Part shown: positions 52,509-61,436 of the stretch, in pieces
Layout of the letters: every line of letters begins with the position of its first letter
Numbering within the stretch: the first letter of the stretch is position 1
Assembly: GCF_025359345.1 (NCBI RefSeq)
Contig: NZ_JANYGQ010000020.1
Coordinates: 186,001 to 250,000, forward strand
Reading direction: 5' to 3'
DNA from: Mucilaginibacter sp.
GTDB lineage: Bacteria > Bacteroidota > Bacteroidia > Sphingobacteriales > Sphingobacteriaceae
DNA length: 64,000 nucleotides
Made by a program: the position numbers and the translations under genes
Notes under the pieces: generated by a model
Told to the model about the DNA's origin: nothing
Seen by the model: only the letters and a program-made list of their open reading frames with translations
Database searches by the model: none

Positions 52509-53801
52509 ATGTCGGCTACTGCGCAATTAAAAATTGGCGATACAACTTACGAGCTTCCGGTAATAGAAGGCACCGAAGGCGAAAAAGCAATTGATATTTC
52601 GAAATTAAGAGACCAATCAGGGTATGTAACTTTTGATACCGGCTACAAAAACACAGGCGCAACAAAAAGCGCTATTACTTTTTTAGACGGTGAAAAAGGC
52701 ATACTCAAATACCGCGGTTACCCCATAGAAGAGCTTGCCGAAAAATCGAGTTTTATTGAGGTTGCCTACCTGCTTATCCACGGCGAATTGCCGACGGAAA
52801 AGGAATTGGCCAACTTTCAGTACGAAATAAGCCGCCACACGCTGGTACATGAGGATATGAAGAAGTTTTTTGATGGTTTCCCGTCAAAAGCACACCCAAT
52901 GGGGCAACTGTCTTCGCTTGTATGTGCGCTATCGGCATTTTACCCGGAGTCGTTGAAATCGGTACAGACCGAGCAGGAACTGCACTTGAGCATTATCAAG
53001 ATGCTGGCCAAAATGGCGACTGTAGTTTCGTGGATATACAAAAAGTCTTTGGGCCACCCGCTTATTTATCCTCAAAACAAATACGATTATGTAACCAATT
53101 TCCTGTACATGACCTTTGGCCAGCGTACCGAGCAAATTGAGATTGACCCGGTAATTGTAAGCGCAATGAACACCTTGCTGATATTACACGCCGACCACGA
53201 ACAAAATTGTTCTACTTCCACTGTACGTATAGTAGGTTCGTCCGAATCAAATATCTATGCATCTGTTTCAGCCGGTATTTCTGCATTGTGGGGACCACTG
53301 CATGGTGGTGCAAACCAGGCCGTAATTGAAATGCTGGAGAAGATAAAAGAGGATGGGGGAGATACCGATAAATGGATTGCCAAAGCAAAAGATAAAAACG
53401 ATCCTTTCCGTTTAATGGGATTTGGGCACCGTGTTTACAAAAACTTCGACCCTCGCGCTAAAATTATCAAAAAAGCCTGCGACGATATTTTAGAGAAACT
53501 CGGTATTGATGATGAAGTGCTGGAAATAGCTAAAAAGCTTGAGGAAGTAGCCCTGAAAGATCCATATTTTGTTGAGCGCAAGCTTTATCCTAACGTTGAT
53601 TTTTATTCAGGTATTATCTACCGTGCACTTGGCTTCCCAACCGATATGTTTACTGTACTGTTTGCCCTTGGCCGTTTGCCAGGCTGGATTGCACAGTGGA
53701 AAGAAATGAAAGAAAACAAGGAGCCAATCGGCCGCCCGCGCCAGATCTACGTAGGTGCGGTTAATAAGGAATATGTTGATATAAAGAACCGTTCTTGGTA
53801 G
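52509..53801 (+). CDS. gltA: Citrate synthase (type II, long form)
   Basis: 430 residues. N-terminal domain TAQLKIGDTTYELPVIEGTE; GDTGYKN-like DTGYKNTGATKSAITFLDGE with LKYRGYPIEELAE; catalytic histidines and aspartate in LHADHEQNCSTSTVRIVGSS, GPLHGGANQAVIEML and FGHRVYKNFDPRA, then YSGIIYRALGFPTDMFTVLF. Makes citrate from acetyl-CoA and oxaloacetate in the TCA cycle. The length matches the long Gram-negative form. It is a single gene with a strong terminator. Confidence 0.97.
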   Translation: MSATAQLKIGDTTYELPVIEGTEGEKAIDISKLRDQSGYVTFDTGYKNTGATKSAITFLDGEKGILKYRGYPIEELAEKSSFIEVAYLLIHGELPTEKELANFQYEISRHTLVHEDMKKFFDGFPSKAHPMGQLSSLVCALSAFYPESLKSVQTEQELHLSIIKMLAKMATVVSWIYKKSLGHPLIYPQNKYDYVTNFLYMTFGQRTEQIEIDPVIVSAMNTLLILHADHEQNCSTSTVRIVGSSESNIYASVSAGISALWGPLHGGANQAVIEMLEKIKEDGGDTDKWIAKAKDKNDPFRLMGFGHRVYKNFDPRAKIIKKACDDILEKLGIDDEVLEIAKKLEEVALKDPYFVERKLYPNVDFYSGIIYRALGFPTDMFTVLFALGRLPGWIAQWKEMKENKEPIGRPRQIYVGAVNKEYVDIKNRSW

Positions 53802-53804
53802 AAT

Positions 53805-53830
53805 GAGTTCATAGTTGGTGGTTCATAGTA
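53805..53830. repeat. Intergenic GTTCATAG words after gltA
   Basis: GAGTTCATAGTTGGTGGTTC then ATAGTAAG: the same word family as 15868-15909 and 33102-33312. Confidence 0.6.
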
Positions 53831-53860
53831 AGAGGGCTTTAGCCTGACTATAATAACATA

Positions 53861-53897
53861 AGGTCCGCAGTTCATTTATTGAATTGCGGACCTTTTT
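53861..53897 (+). terminator. Intrinsic terminator after gltA
   Basis: AGGTCCGCAGTTCA, loop TTTAT, TGAATTGCGGACCTTTTT: 14-bp stem with one mismatch and a T-tract. Confidence 0.92.
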
Positions 53898-53945
53898 CTA
53901 TTGGGATTAAGCTAATTAATAAAAATGATTATACCGCTCGTTACT

Positions 53946-53979
53946 AATCAGCGTAATCATCTTGCAATCGGTGAAATCA
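53946..53979. repeat. AATCGGTGTAATCA-family words
   Basis: AATCAGCGTAATCA (53946-53959) and AATCGGTGAAATCA (53966-53979) in tandem; no complementary arm in the gap. Confidence 0.6.
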
Positions 53980-53988
53980 TAAAGATTA

Positions 53989-54024
53989 AAAAAGCCCGCT
54001 GGTTATTAACCAAACGGGCCTTTC
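53989..54024 (-). terminator. Intrinsic terminator after the susE-like gene
   Basis: AAAGCCCGCTTGGTTA-type stem (minus strand GGCCCGTTTGGTTA with AACCAGCGGGCTT) and a T-run on the minus strand. It ends the sus operon. Confidence 0.85.
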
Positions 54025-54044
54025 AATCAATCCAATCAACTCTG

Positions 54045-55088
54045 TTATTGTTTTATCAGGCTATAGAAGTAAAACGCAGGATGAGTTAAATCAAGCGTCA
54101 CCTTATAGTCGCCGGTTACAGTAACCGGAATATTTTCGCCACCGTATTTTAAAATACCGTTGGCAGGCTTGTTGTCGCCAAGGTTAATGTCCCAGGCATC
54201 GTTGGCCCTGAATTTGCAGAAACCACCTGCAGTTAAATGAATAGTGCCGCCCCAGGTTTGGGTTGCTGAATCAAAAGTAAGTGCAGTACTTGCACCCCAG
54301 CCGCCTGGTGTAGCATCGCCTATTATACCCCATTGGGTTTTAGTTACCGACCATGTACTGCCAGTTAAATCTGCTTTTAATAAGTAATAGCCAGTTGATG
54401 GAACTGATAAGTTACCACCGCTTGTGCTCAATTTTCCGCTGCCCGCATCACCATAGTTGGTGTGGTTCCAGTCAGGGTCGCTGGTATATTTAAATTCCAG
54501 TGAACCGGCATCTGTATAGTTTACATAGCCTTCGTACAGTTTGTTATCGCTTGGCGATGAAATACGCATAGCTGTAGCAGGCGACCATCCCTGGTAAGCT
54601 CCCGGTACATACAATGATGCATAAAAAGGGATATCAAAATACGGCGTAACGGTTAACGTCAAAATATTTGAATAAGTGGTTTGAACATTTGTTGCCAGTT
54701 CAGATTTAATGCGGGTTTCCAACTGTGCAGGGTTACCGGCAATAAGGCCCATGGAAAGTAACATGGTATTTAAATCGGCACCAGTGTACGCTTTTGATTT
54801 AGCTGTTAAACCAATATCTTTACTGTTTGCAAAATTAGCGCCTTTTAAAGCTATCTGTAAGGTATAAGTAACCGCAGATTTGAAGCCATAGTCGGTTGGT
54901 GTATAGCTAAAAGAAACTGCGTTATCACCAGCGGTAGCACTGGTTAATACAATTGTTGTTGCCGAAGCAGTTAATGCGCCGGGTTTGCCGGATGTAGCCG
55001 TTACCTTGACGCCATCCTTTTTACAGGATGCCAGCATCAGCAGGGCTATACTGCTGAAGGCAAGGAATTTTGTTAAAACTGTTTTCAT
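54045..55088 (-). CDS. SusE/SusF-like outer membrane glycan-binding lipoprotein
   Basis: 347 residues. Signal with lipobox LASC, then KKDG, fitting surface export in Bacteroidota. An N-terminal Ig-like SusE domain (LTASATTIVLTSATAGDNAV, VSFSYTPTDYGFKSAVTYTL) and two tandem CBM-like units: GAYQGWSPATAMRISSPSDN, then GIIGDATPGGWGASTALTFD with WGGTIHLTAGGFCKFRAND. The aromatic positions suggest binding of starch-like glucans. It is the last gene of the SusC-SusD-SusE order. Confidence 0.88.
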   Translation of the reverse strand: MKTVLTKFLAFSSIALLMLASCKKDGVKVTATSGKPGALTASATTIVLTSATAGDNAVSFSYTPTDYGFKSAVTYTLQIALKGANFANSKDIGLTAKSKAYTGADLNTMLLSMGLIAGNPAQLETRIKSELATNVQTTYSNILTLTVTPYFDIPFYASLYVPGAYQGWSPATAMRISSPSDNKLYEGYVNYTDAGSLEFKYTSDPDWNHTNYGDAGSGKLSTSGGNLSVPSTGYYLLKADLTGSTWSVTKTQWGIIGDATPGGWGASTALTFDSATQTWGGTIHLTAGGFCKFRANDAWDINLGDNKPANGILKYGGENIPVTVTGDYKVTLDLTHPAFYFYSLIKQ

Positions 55089-55161
55089 TTTTAATGTTTT
55101 TTAATTTAACTCACTTATTGATAAAGAGGGCTGAACTATATGTTTTAAATTGTTTTAATAA

Positions 55162-56772
55162 TTAGTAACCAGCGTTTTGTTTCAGGTTAGGGTTAACTGC
55201 CCTGTCCTGGTCGGGTATTGGGTACAAGTTGCGGAAATCGCCAACGCTTGCACCATTTTTTACGCCACCTTTAAACGGCCACACATAAGTAGCAGTTGTA
55301 AACAAGCCGTAACGTATTAAGTCCGAACGCCTGAAACCTTCCCAGAAAAGCTCACGGGCACGCTCGTCTAAAATAAAGTTGGCTGTTAGCTGCCCGCTGG
55401 TGATATTACCGTTGGTATTGCCATAAGCACGCTGGCGCAGGTTATTAACGTAGGTTAAAGCAGTTGGAAGATCAGCAGCGCTGCCACTTTTAACTGCTGC
55501 TTCGGCAAAAATAAGGTACTGTTCAGCCAAACGGAAGATCGGCATATCCACGTCCGAAAAATCCTTACTGCTTGCATCGGTACCGTTAGCATTTAAGTTC
55601 CTGAATTTGGTAACCGAATAACCATCTGTAAATGAGGTGATGTCGTTTATAGCAAGTGTTTGTCCTTGTGTCCAGAATTCTGCCCTGGTATCAGGATTGC
55701 CGTTGTTCGGGAACGAGGTTGTAGTATTAGCCGGGAACAAGGCAACTAAAGCGCTTGTTGTACGGATACCGCCCCAGCCACCACCTATACCAAAGCTTGA
55801 AGCTGGCATCGAGCCGCCAACAGAAGCATGCGTCATGAAGGTTGTACCACCGTAACCCTGAGTTTTCGCACCATTGTAGTTAATAGTGAAGATAAACTCA
55901 GAAGTATTATTGTTGTTATCGGCAGTCATCAGGTTATCATAGTTATTGATAAGTGTATAGCCTGCGCCTATCACTTTTTTCGAATAAGTAATAGCATCTG
56001 CATACCGTGGGCTGCCTGTGTAAACGCCGGCATTTAAGTAGATACGGGCCAGGAGTGACCAAGCAGCAGCTTTATCGGCACGGCCATATTCGTTTGCCTT
56101 AGGGTCAACTAACAAGGGGTCAATTGCTTTCAGTTCACTTTCAATGTAAGTAAATAATGTTTTACGGTCTGTTTGCGGAGGCAATATTGAACCTACAGCA
56201 TTAGCATCGGTTACAAACGGAGGGTTTGCAAACAAATCCATCAACACAGAGTACTGGTAAGCGCGTAAAAAACGTGCCTCGGCTGCGAAATGGCGGATGT
56301 TATCAGCATCAGCACCTGTAAAACCCCGTTTCGAAATCTCCGCGTCAGTCGACTGGCGGATAAAATCATTTGCCAAAGTAATCTGGTACATTGAGCGGTA
56401 GTATAAACCGGTAAGGATTACGTTGCCTGATGACCAGTTCATGTTGTGGAAATCCGGAACACCTGGGTCACCCCAACCAATTACGGCTTCGTCTGTAGGC
56501 AGCTCCTGGGCATACCATAGCAGGCGGAAAAAGTCAGAAGTACCTTCGTCAATACCCTGAATGTCACCAGAACCTGCCGGCCCGGAATTTCCGGTTAGCG
56601 CAAAGCTGCCATAAACCTTTGCCAGTGATTGTTTGTACCCGGCCGCAGTGCTATACACCGTCTCGGATGTTACCTGGTAATTTGGTGCAAGAATTTTGTT
56701 TTTGTTGCACGATATTAAGCTGCTGGCAATCAGGCCCGCAGTTAATAAAATCTTTAGTGAATTTCTTTTCAT
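55162..56772 (-). CDS. SusD/RagB family nutrient-binding lipoprotein
   Basis: 536 residues from ATG 56772. Lipobox LISC, then CNKNKILAP. SusD motifs: TSETVYSTAAGYKQSLAKVYG, IGWGDPGVPDFHNMNW, AEARFLRAYQYSVLMDLF (TPR-like helix), LRQRAYGNTNGNI, ILDERARELFWEGFRRSDLI and the end FRNLYPIPDQDRAVNPNLKQ with NAGY. SusD caps the SusC barrel and binds glycans. It is followed by susE and preceded by susC. Confidence 0.95.
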   Translation of the reverse strand: MKRNSLKILLTAGLIASSLISCNKNKILAPNYQVTSETVYSTAAGYKQSLAKVYGSFALTGNSGPAGSGDIQGIDEGTSDFFRLLWYAQELPTDEAVIGWGDPGVPDFHNMNWSSGNVILTGLYYRSMYQITLANDFIRQSTDAEISKRGFTGADADNIRHFAAEARFLRAYQYSVLMDLFANPPFVTDANAVGSILPPQTDRKTLFTYIESELKAIDPLLVDPKANEYGRADKAAAWSLLARIYLNAGVYTGSPRYADAITYSKKVIGAGYTLINNYDNLMTADNNNNTSEFIFTINYNGAKTQGYGGTTFMTHASVGGSMPASSFGIGGGWGGIRTTSALVALFPANTTTSFPNNGNPDTRAEFWTQGQTLAINDITSFTDGYSVTKFRNLNANGTDASSKDFSDVDMPIFRLAEQYLIFAEAAVKSGSAADLPTALTYVNNLRQRAYGNTNGNITSGQLTANFILDERARELFWEGFRRSDLIRYGLFTTATYVWPFKGGVKNGASVGDFRNLYPIPDQDRAVNPNLKQNAGY

Positions 56773-56803
56773 ATTAATGTCGTTTACAATTATCAATCTC
56801 AAA

Positions 56804-59800
56804 TTATTTCAATGCCAGGTTTAAGCCCAATGAATATATCCTTGGCCTTGGATAAAAATTATTATCCAAACCGCTTGATACTTCAGGGTCAACGCCTTTG
56901 TATTTTGTAATGATAAATACGTTTTGAACGTTTCCGCTAATCCTCAGGTCACCGGCGCCGCTAAACAACTTGCCGAAATTGTAACCTATATGTATGTTAT
57001 CCATCCTGAAGAAAGAGGCATTTTGAATCCAGTAATCTGATAATACGTCCTGGGCAGAGTTACCTGTTAGACCGCTGTTTAATACATCGCTCGAACCGTT
57101 GTTTATAATGGTTAACGGGTTTATAAAGTTACGCTGTACGCCTGTGCTTGATGCTACGTTGTTGTATACATAGTTGCCAAGGCTTGCACGTGCAACAAAA
57201 CCTATGTTCCACTTTTGGTACCTGAAATCAGAGTTCAAGCCAAAAAATGCTTTAGGGTCGGGGCTGTGATCATGTAAACGGTCTTTATCGTTTATGATGC
57301 CATCGCCGTTTTGGTCAACAAACACACCGTCAATTGGTTTACCGTTTGCGCCATACACCTGTTGATAGTCAAAGAAAGTATTTCTTGTATAGCCTGGCTG
57401 GTCAATTTGTATGAAGTTACCTGTACCACCCGAAACGCCACCAACTTGTATACCCGGATAGTTTGGATTAGCTATTGTTGTAAGGTTGGTGATTTTGTTT
57501 TTGTTATAAGTTACGTTAAAACCTACGGTCCAGCCAATATTCTGGCTGTTAATGATCTTATCATTAATAGAGAATTCAACGCCTTCGTCTGTCATATCGC
57601 CTACGTTACCAATAATGGTATTACCGAAGTTTGTGCCCGCAGGTTGCCCGATAACCACCAATAAATTTTTGGTCTTCCTGTAGTAGTAATCTACAGAGCC
57701 TGTTATGCGGTCGTTAAGGAAACCAAAATCAAAACCAGCGTTGGTTGTTGAAGTTTGTTCCCAGGTACGGCCGGGGAAATAAGCACCCGGGCGGTATAAC
57801 TGGTAAAACTGGTTACCAAACTGGTATTGTGCAGTGCTGTTACTTAAGCTGTATTGCGACAGGTACTCATAGTCGCCAATACCTTCCTGGTTACCGGTTA
57901 CACCATATTCAAGGCGTAATTTAAGGGTTGAAAGCGTTTGGTTATTCTTCAGGAAATCTTCGTTATTAATTTTCCAGGCCAAAGCAACGGAAGGGAAGTT
58001 ACCAGTACGAATGCCCGGAGCAAATTTAGTTGAAACATCACTACGGAAACTGGCAGTTAAATAGTATTTCTGGTCATAGTTATAGTTTAACCTGCCGTAT
58101 AACGATGTAAGCTGCGATTCGTTAGTATAGGACGGATAGTTTGAAGCTGAGTTAGGATTCACTGTGCCATCGGCAAATTTGCTGCTGTAGAAGAAACTGC
58201 TGTTCGGCAGCGAATAGAAGTTTACGTAGTCAGTTTTCTTAAAATCCTGGAATGAGTAACCTGCAACCGCATCGAAATGGCTCTTTATGCTTTTAATATC
58301 TTTAAAATAACTAAAGAAACCTTCGAACAAGCTATTTCCTGTAACTTGTTTGTACTGGCTGTCGTTACCGCTATAGTACTTGCCTGTAGCAGGGTCTTTG
58401 TAGCTGTAATAATTTGAGGCCGCGTCGCCAGGTATTTTATCAAAACCTGTACCTCTGGAGCCGTCGTAGGATACGTTAACGTTAGCATGCAAATCAGGAA
58501 AGAAATGGAATTTATAATCCAAAGCAAGGCTGGTAATTGCCCTGTAAACTTTGCTTTCGTTATCGTTTTGCTCTAATAAGCCAACGGGGTTAAGCGGAGC
58601 TAAGGCTTTAAGTCCGCTCGCGCTGGTTGGGTCCGGATCAAGCGGCTGGAAATAACCGCCATAACGTGAAAATTTGCTATCATCAGAACGTACCGGAACA
58701 GTCGGATTAAAATTTACAGCGCTACCTATAATGCCACCTTCGTTAGCAAACCTTTGTTTTACCTGCGCACCCTTGAAATTGAAGTTGATTTTCAAGTGAT
58801 CGGTAAACAAGCTTGGGCTAAGGTTTATAGCTGCTGTAGTTCTTTTTAATGATGTTGTTTTTAGTATACCGTCCTGGTCGCTGTAGCCAACAGAAACGCG
58901 GTAAGGTAATTTACCTGTAGTACCTGCTAAGCTTAAGTTATTATCAGAACCTATTGCCGTACGGTAAATTTCTTTTTGCCAGTCGGTATTGGCGGTACCT
59001 AACAAATTAACATACCTTTTGTCGGCAGTATTGTCATTTGCTTTGATGTAAGCGCGAAATTGATCCGGGTTAAGTACAGGAGCCTCTTTTGTTAACTTTG
59101 AAACAGAAAATAAGGAGCTAAAGTTGACAATTGGCTTACCTGCCTGGCCCTTTTTGGTGGTAATTAATATTACACCGTTTGATGCCCTGTTACCATAAAT
59201 AGCAGCAGATGATGCGTCTTTCAATATCGAAAAGCTTTCGATATCATTAGGGTTGATCAAATCAAGCGGGTTAGCCGCACCTGCAATACCATCGTTACTT
59301 AGCGGAACGCCGTCAATTACAATCAAAGGGTCGTTGCTGCCGTTAACCGAAGCACCGCCACGTATGCGGATTGTGCTGCCTGCGCCCGGAGCACCACTGT
59401 TTGATATAATAGAAACACCGGCAACTTTACCTTGTATTAATTGCTCAGGAGTGGTAACAGACCCTGTATTGAAATCTTTTGCCGTAACTGTGGCAATTGA
59501 TCCTGTAAGGTCCTTGCTTTTTGCACTACCGTATCCGATAACCACTACTTCGTTCAAATTGGTGTTTTGCGGTTTTAAAGCGAAATCAACTGTAACTACG
59601 GAGTTGCCTACTGTTACGGTTTTTTGAAATGCAGTATAGCCTAAAAACTTTGCGGTAACGGTATAGTTACCTGGTTTTAACCCGGTAATGGTATAGTTAC
59701 CTGCACCATCGGTGGTGGCACCCATGGTGGTTCCGTCAATACTAACGGACGATCCTGGCAAGGGAAGATTGGTTTCATCAATCACCTTACCTTTTATGCC

Positions 59801-59881
59801 GCCAGATTGCGCAAATGCCATAACTGACATCATCAGGAACGCGCACAAGAGGACATACTTTTTTGAGTAATTTTTTCTCAT
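56804..59881 (-). CDS. SusC/RagA-type TonB-dependent receptor
   Basis: 1025 residues from ATG 59881. Signal peptide (VLLCAFLMMSVMAFAQ), a carboxypeptidase-D-like domain (GGIKGKVIDETNLPLPGSSV), TonB-box region with NLNEVVVIGYGSAKSKDLTG, plug (GSTIRIRGGASVNGSNDPLI, SFSILKDASSAAIYGNRASN), and a 22-strand barrel ending GLNLALK. It imports the glycan captured by SusD. The operon is SusC-SusD-SusE only; its inducer is not known. The divergent esterase has the palindromic operator. Confidence 0.96.
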   Translation of the reverse strand: MRKNYSKKYVLLCAFLMMSVMAFAQSGGIKGKVIDETNLPLPGSSVSIDGTTMGATTDGAGNYTITGLKPGNYTVTAKFLGYTAFQKTVTVGNSVVTVDFALKPQNTNLNEVVVIGYGSAKSKDLTGSIATVTAKDFNTGSVTTPEQLIQGKVAGVSIISNSGAPGAGSTIRIRGGASVNGSNDPLIVIDGVPLSNDGIAGAANPLDLINPNDIESFSILKDASSAAIYGNRASNGVILITTKKGQAGKPIVNFSSLFSVSKLTKEAPVLNPDQFRAYIKANDNTADKRYVNLLGTANTDWQKEIYRTAIGSDNNLSLAGTTGKLPYRVSVGYSDQDGILKTTSLKRTTAAINLSPSLFTDHLKINFNFKGAQVKQRFANEGGIIGSAVNFNPTVPVRSDDSKFSRYGGYFQPLDPDPTSASGLKALAPLNPVGLLEQNDNESKVYRAITSLALDYKFHFFPDLHANVNVSYDGSRGTGFDKIPGDAASNYYSYKDPATGKYYSGNDSQYKQVTGNSLFEGFFSYFKDIKSIKSHFDAVAGYSFQDFKKTDYVNFYSLPNSSFFYSSKFADGTVNPNSASNYPSYTNESQLTSLYGRLNYNYDQKYYLTASFRSDVSTKFAPGIRTGNFPSVALAWKINNEDFLKNNQTLSTLKLRLEYGVTGNQEGIGDYEYLSQYSLSNSTAQYQFGNQFYQLYRPGAYFPGRTWEQTSTTNAGFDFGFLNDRITGSVDYYYRKTKNLLVVIGQPAGTNFGNTIIGNVGDMTDEGVEFSINDKIINSQNIGWTVGFNVTYNKNKITNLTTIANPNYPGIQVGGVSGGTGNFIQIDQPGYTRNTFFDYQQVYGANGKPIDGVFVDQNGDGIINDKDRLHDHSPDPKAFFGLNSDFRYQKWNIGFVARASLGNYVYNNVASSTGVQRNFINPLTIINNGSSDVLNSGLTGNSAQDVLSDYWIQNASFFRMDNIHIGYNFGKLFSGAGDLRISGNVQNVFIITKYKGVDPEVSSGLDNNFYPRPRIYSLGLNLALK

Positions 59882-60230
59882 ATACTTAATAGTTTTTAAA
59901 TTAAAAAAGGGCATTAATATGCCGCGTACAATTGGTTTGTTATTTTTGCTGAACCAGCATGTGCCTAATTTACACTTAGAAGTAATAAAAGCAAATATTA
60001 TATAAAAGATAATTTTAATGACCTTAATTCAAGCGAATTTAACTTTAAAGAAACATTAAAACGATACTATTTATTTTAAGAAATTTTCAATTTTTACGCA
60101 TAATTTTGAGAGAAACAAAGTTTTTAATTTTATAAAGTGTCAAAATTACACAATTGGCAATTTTACTAATATGTAACCTATTTCCGGGAACGTTCCCGGA
60201 AATTAACTGTTAACCATACACTTATTACCG
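59882..60230. other. Divergent regulatory region between susC and the esterase (349 bases)
   Basis: Gene-free and AT-rich. It contains the perfect 24-bp palindrome 60180-60203. A minus-strand TAATTTTG (60141-60148) could be a susC -7 box, but it lacks a well-placed -33. A weak plus-strand TTGG (60154-60157) to TATTTCCG (60179-60186) spacing of 21 would put the palindrome over an esterase -7. Confidence 0.6.
60180..60203. promoter_or_regulatory. Perfect 24-bp palindrome, LacI-type operator
   Basis: Half-site ATTTCCGGGAAC followed by its exact complement; central AACGTT with CG in the middle, as in LacI/PurR/CcpA-family operators. It is 27 bases before the esterase ATG and about 300 before the susC ATG. 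The regulator gene is not in the window. Such sites commonly control glycan utilisation genes, so shared control of both sides is a reasonable inference. Confidence 0.8.
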
Positions 60231-61364
60231 ATGAAAAAAAATATTTTCTGCGCGTTTTTGCTTTTTGGCCAAAGTTTTTTGTTGTTTGGGCAGCAAAAAG
60301 TAACCTTTAAAACAGGCATTTTAGCACCTTTAAAAGCTGCCTCTGAACACCTTTTTTTGGCAGGCGATTTTAACGGCTGGAACCAAGGAAATAGGGACTG
60401 GGAAATGGGGGCCGACGGGCATGGGGCATACGCCATTGTTAAGAACATGCCGAGGGGGCTTTACCACTTTAAAGTAACGCGCGGCGACTGGAAAACAGTA
60501 GAGTGCACAAAAGATGGTAAGCCTACCGATAACCGTACTGTTAGAATTGTAAACGATACCACCATAGTTGTGGATATTGAAAACTGGCAGGACTATTTTG
60601 CTGCAACACCGCAAGCCCATACCGCCAGCGCGCAGGTGCACATTATAAGCGAGAAATTTGAAATACCACAACTTGGCCGCGAGCGCAGGGTTTGGATTTA
60701 CCTGCCGGCAGATTATCGATCAACCAAAAAGAAATTCCCCGTTATTTATATGCACGACGGGCAAAACTTGTTTGACGCTTCAACCTCTGGCTATGGCGAG
60801 TGGGGTATTGATGAGATTTTAGATAAGCTTGCCGGCCAAAAAGAGTGCATAGTTGTAGGTATTGACCACGGTGGAGAATACCGCATAACCGAATATGACC
60901 CTTATGATTCGAAATACGGGAAGGGCAGGGGCAGTGATTATGTTGAGTTTTTGGTGAAAACGCTTAAGCCTTACGTTGATAAAAATTATCGGACAAAAGC
61001 AGATGCGGCAAATACCACCATAGCGGGCAGTTCAATGGGAGGACTAATCTCAATGTACGCTGCATTAAAATACCCCAGCGTATTTGGTAATGCCGGCGTA
61101 TTTTCGCCGGCATTCTGGATAGCGCCGGACATTTACAAATATGCTGAACAAAAAAAACTGACATCAAAATCGCGTTTTTACTTTGTTTGCGGCGATGCTG
61201 AAAGCGACACCATGGTAGCCGACATGAAAAAAATGGCGGCTATTATACGCGGTAAAATATCAAACGAGGCCAACTCGCCTATAGTAATAGTAAAAGGAGC
61301 CAGCCATAACGAAAAGCAATGGAACGGCGATTTTCCGGGGTTTTATGAGTGGCTGATAAACTAA
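60231..61364 (+). CDS. Secreted esterase with N-terminal CBM48-like domain
   Basis: 377 residues. Signal FCAFLLFGQSFLLFGQQ. Residues about 25-118 form a CBM48/E-set domain (LFLAGDFNGWNQGNRDWEMG, MPRGLYHFKVTRG) usual in glycogen- or starch-acting proteins. Then an esterase-D-like alpha/beta hydrolase: RRVWIYLPADYRSTKKKFPV, IYMHDGQNLFDAS, nucleophile GSSMGGLISM (Ser268). It may remove acyl groups from, or bind, glucans taken up by the nearby Sus proteins. The ATG follows the operator by 27 bases. A 22-bp inverted repeat is downstream. Confidence 0.9.
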   Translation: MKKNIFCAFLLFGQSFLLFGQQKVTFKTGILAPLKAASEHLFLAGDFNGWNQGNRDWEMGADGHGAYAIVKNMPRGLYHFKVTRGDWKTVECTKDGKPTDNRTVRIVNDTTIVVDIENWQDYFAATPQAHTASAQVHIISEKFEIPQLGRERRVWIYLPADYRSTKKKFPVIYMHDGQNLFDASTSGYGEWGIDEILDKLAGQKECIVVGIDHGGEYRITEYDPYDSKYGKGRGSDYVEFLVKTLKPYVDKNYRTKADAANTTIAGSSMGGLISMYAALKYPSVFGNAGVFSPAFWIAPDIYKYAEQKKLTSKSRFYFVCGDAESDTMVADMKKMAAIIRGKISNEANSPIVIVKGASHNEKQWNGDFPGFYEWLIN

Positions 61365-61372
61365 GATTTATG

Positions 61373-61432
61373 AGATTTATAGGATTAAAAGATTGGGTTC
61401 GTAATCCTAAAATCTTTTAATCCTATAAATCT
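61373..61432. terminator. Bidirectional hairpin between esterase and amidohydrolase genes
   Basis: AGATTTATAGGATTAAAAGA plus TT (61373-61394) and the exact reverse complement (61411-61432) form a 22-bp stem with a 16-base loop. Convergent genes end within 9 bases of each side. It lacks a clean T-tract, so it may be a repeat of the same class as the other gaps rather than a classical terminator. Confidence 0.75.
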
Positions 61433-61436
61433 TAGT

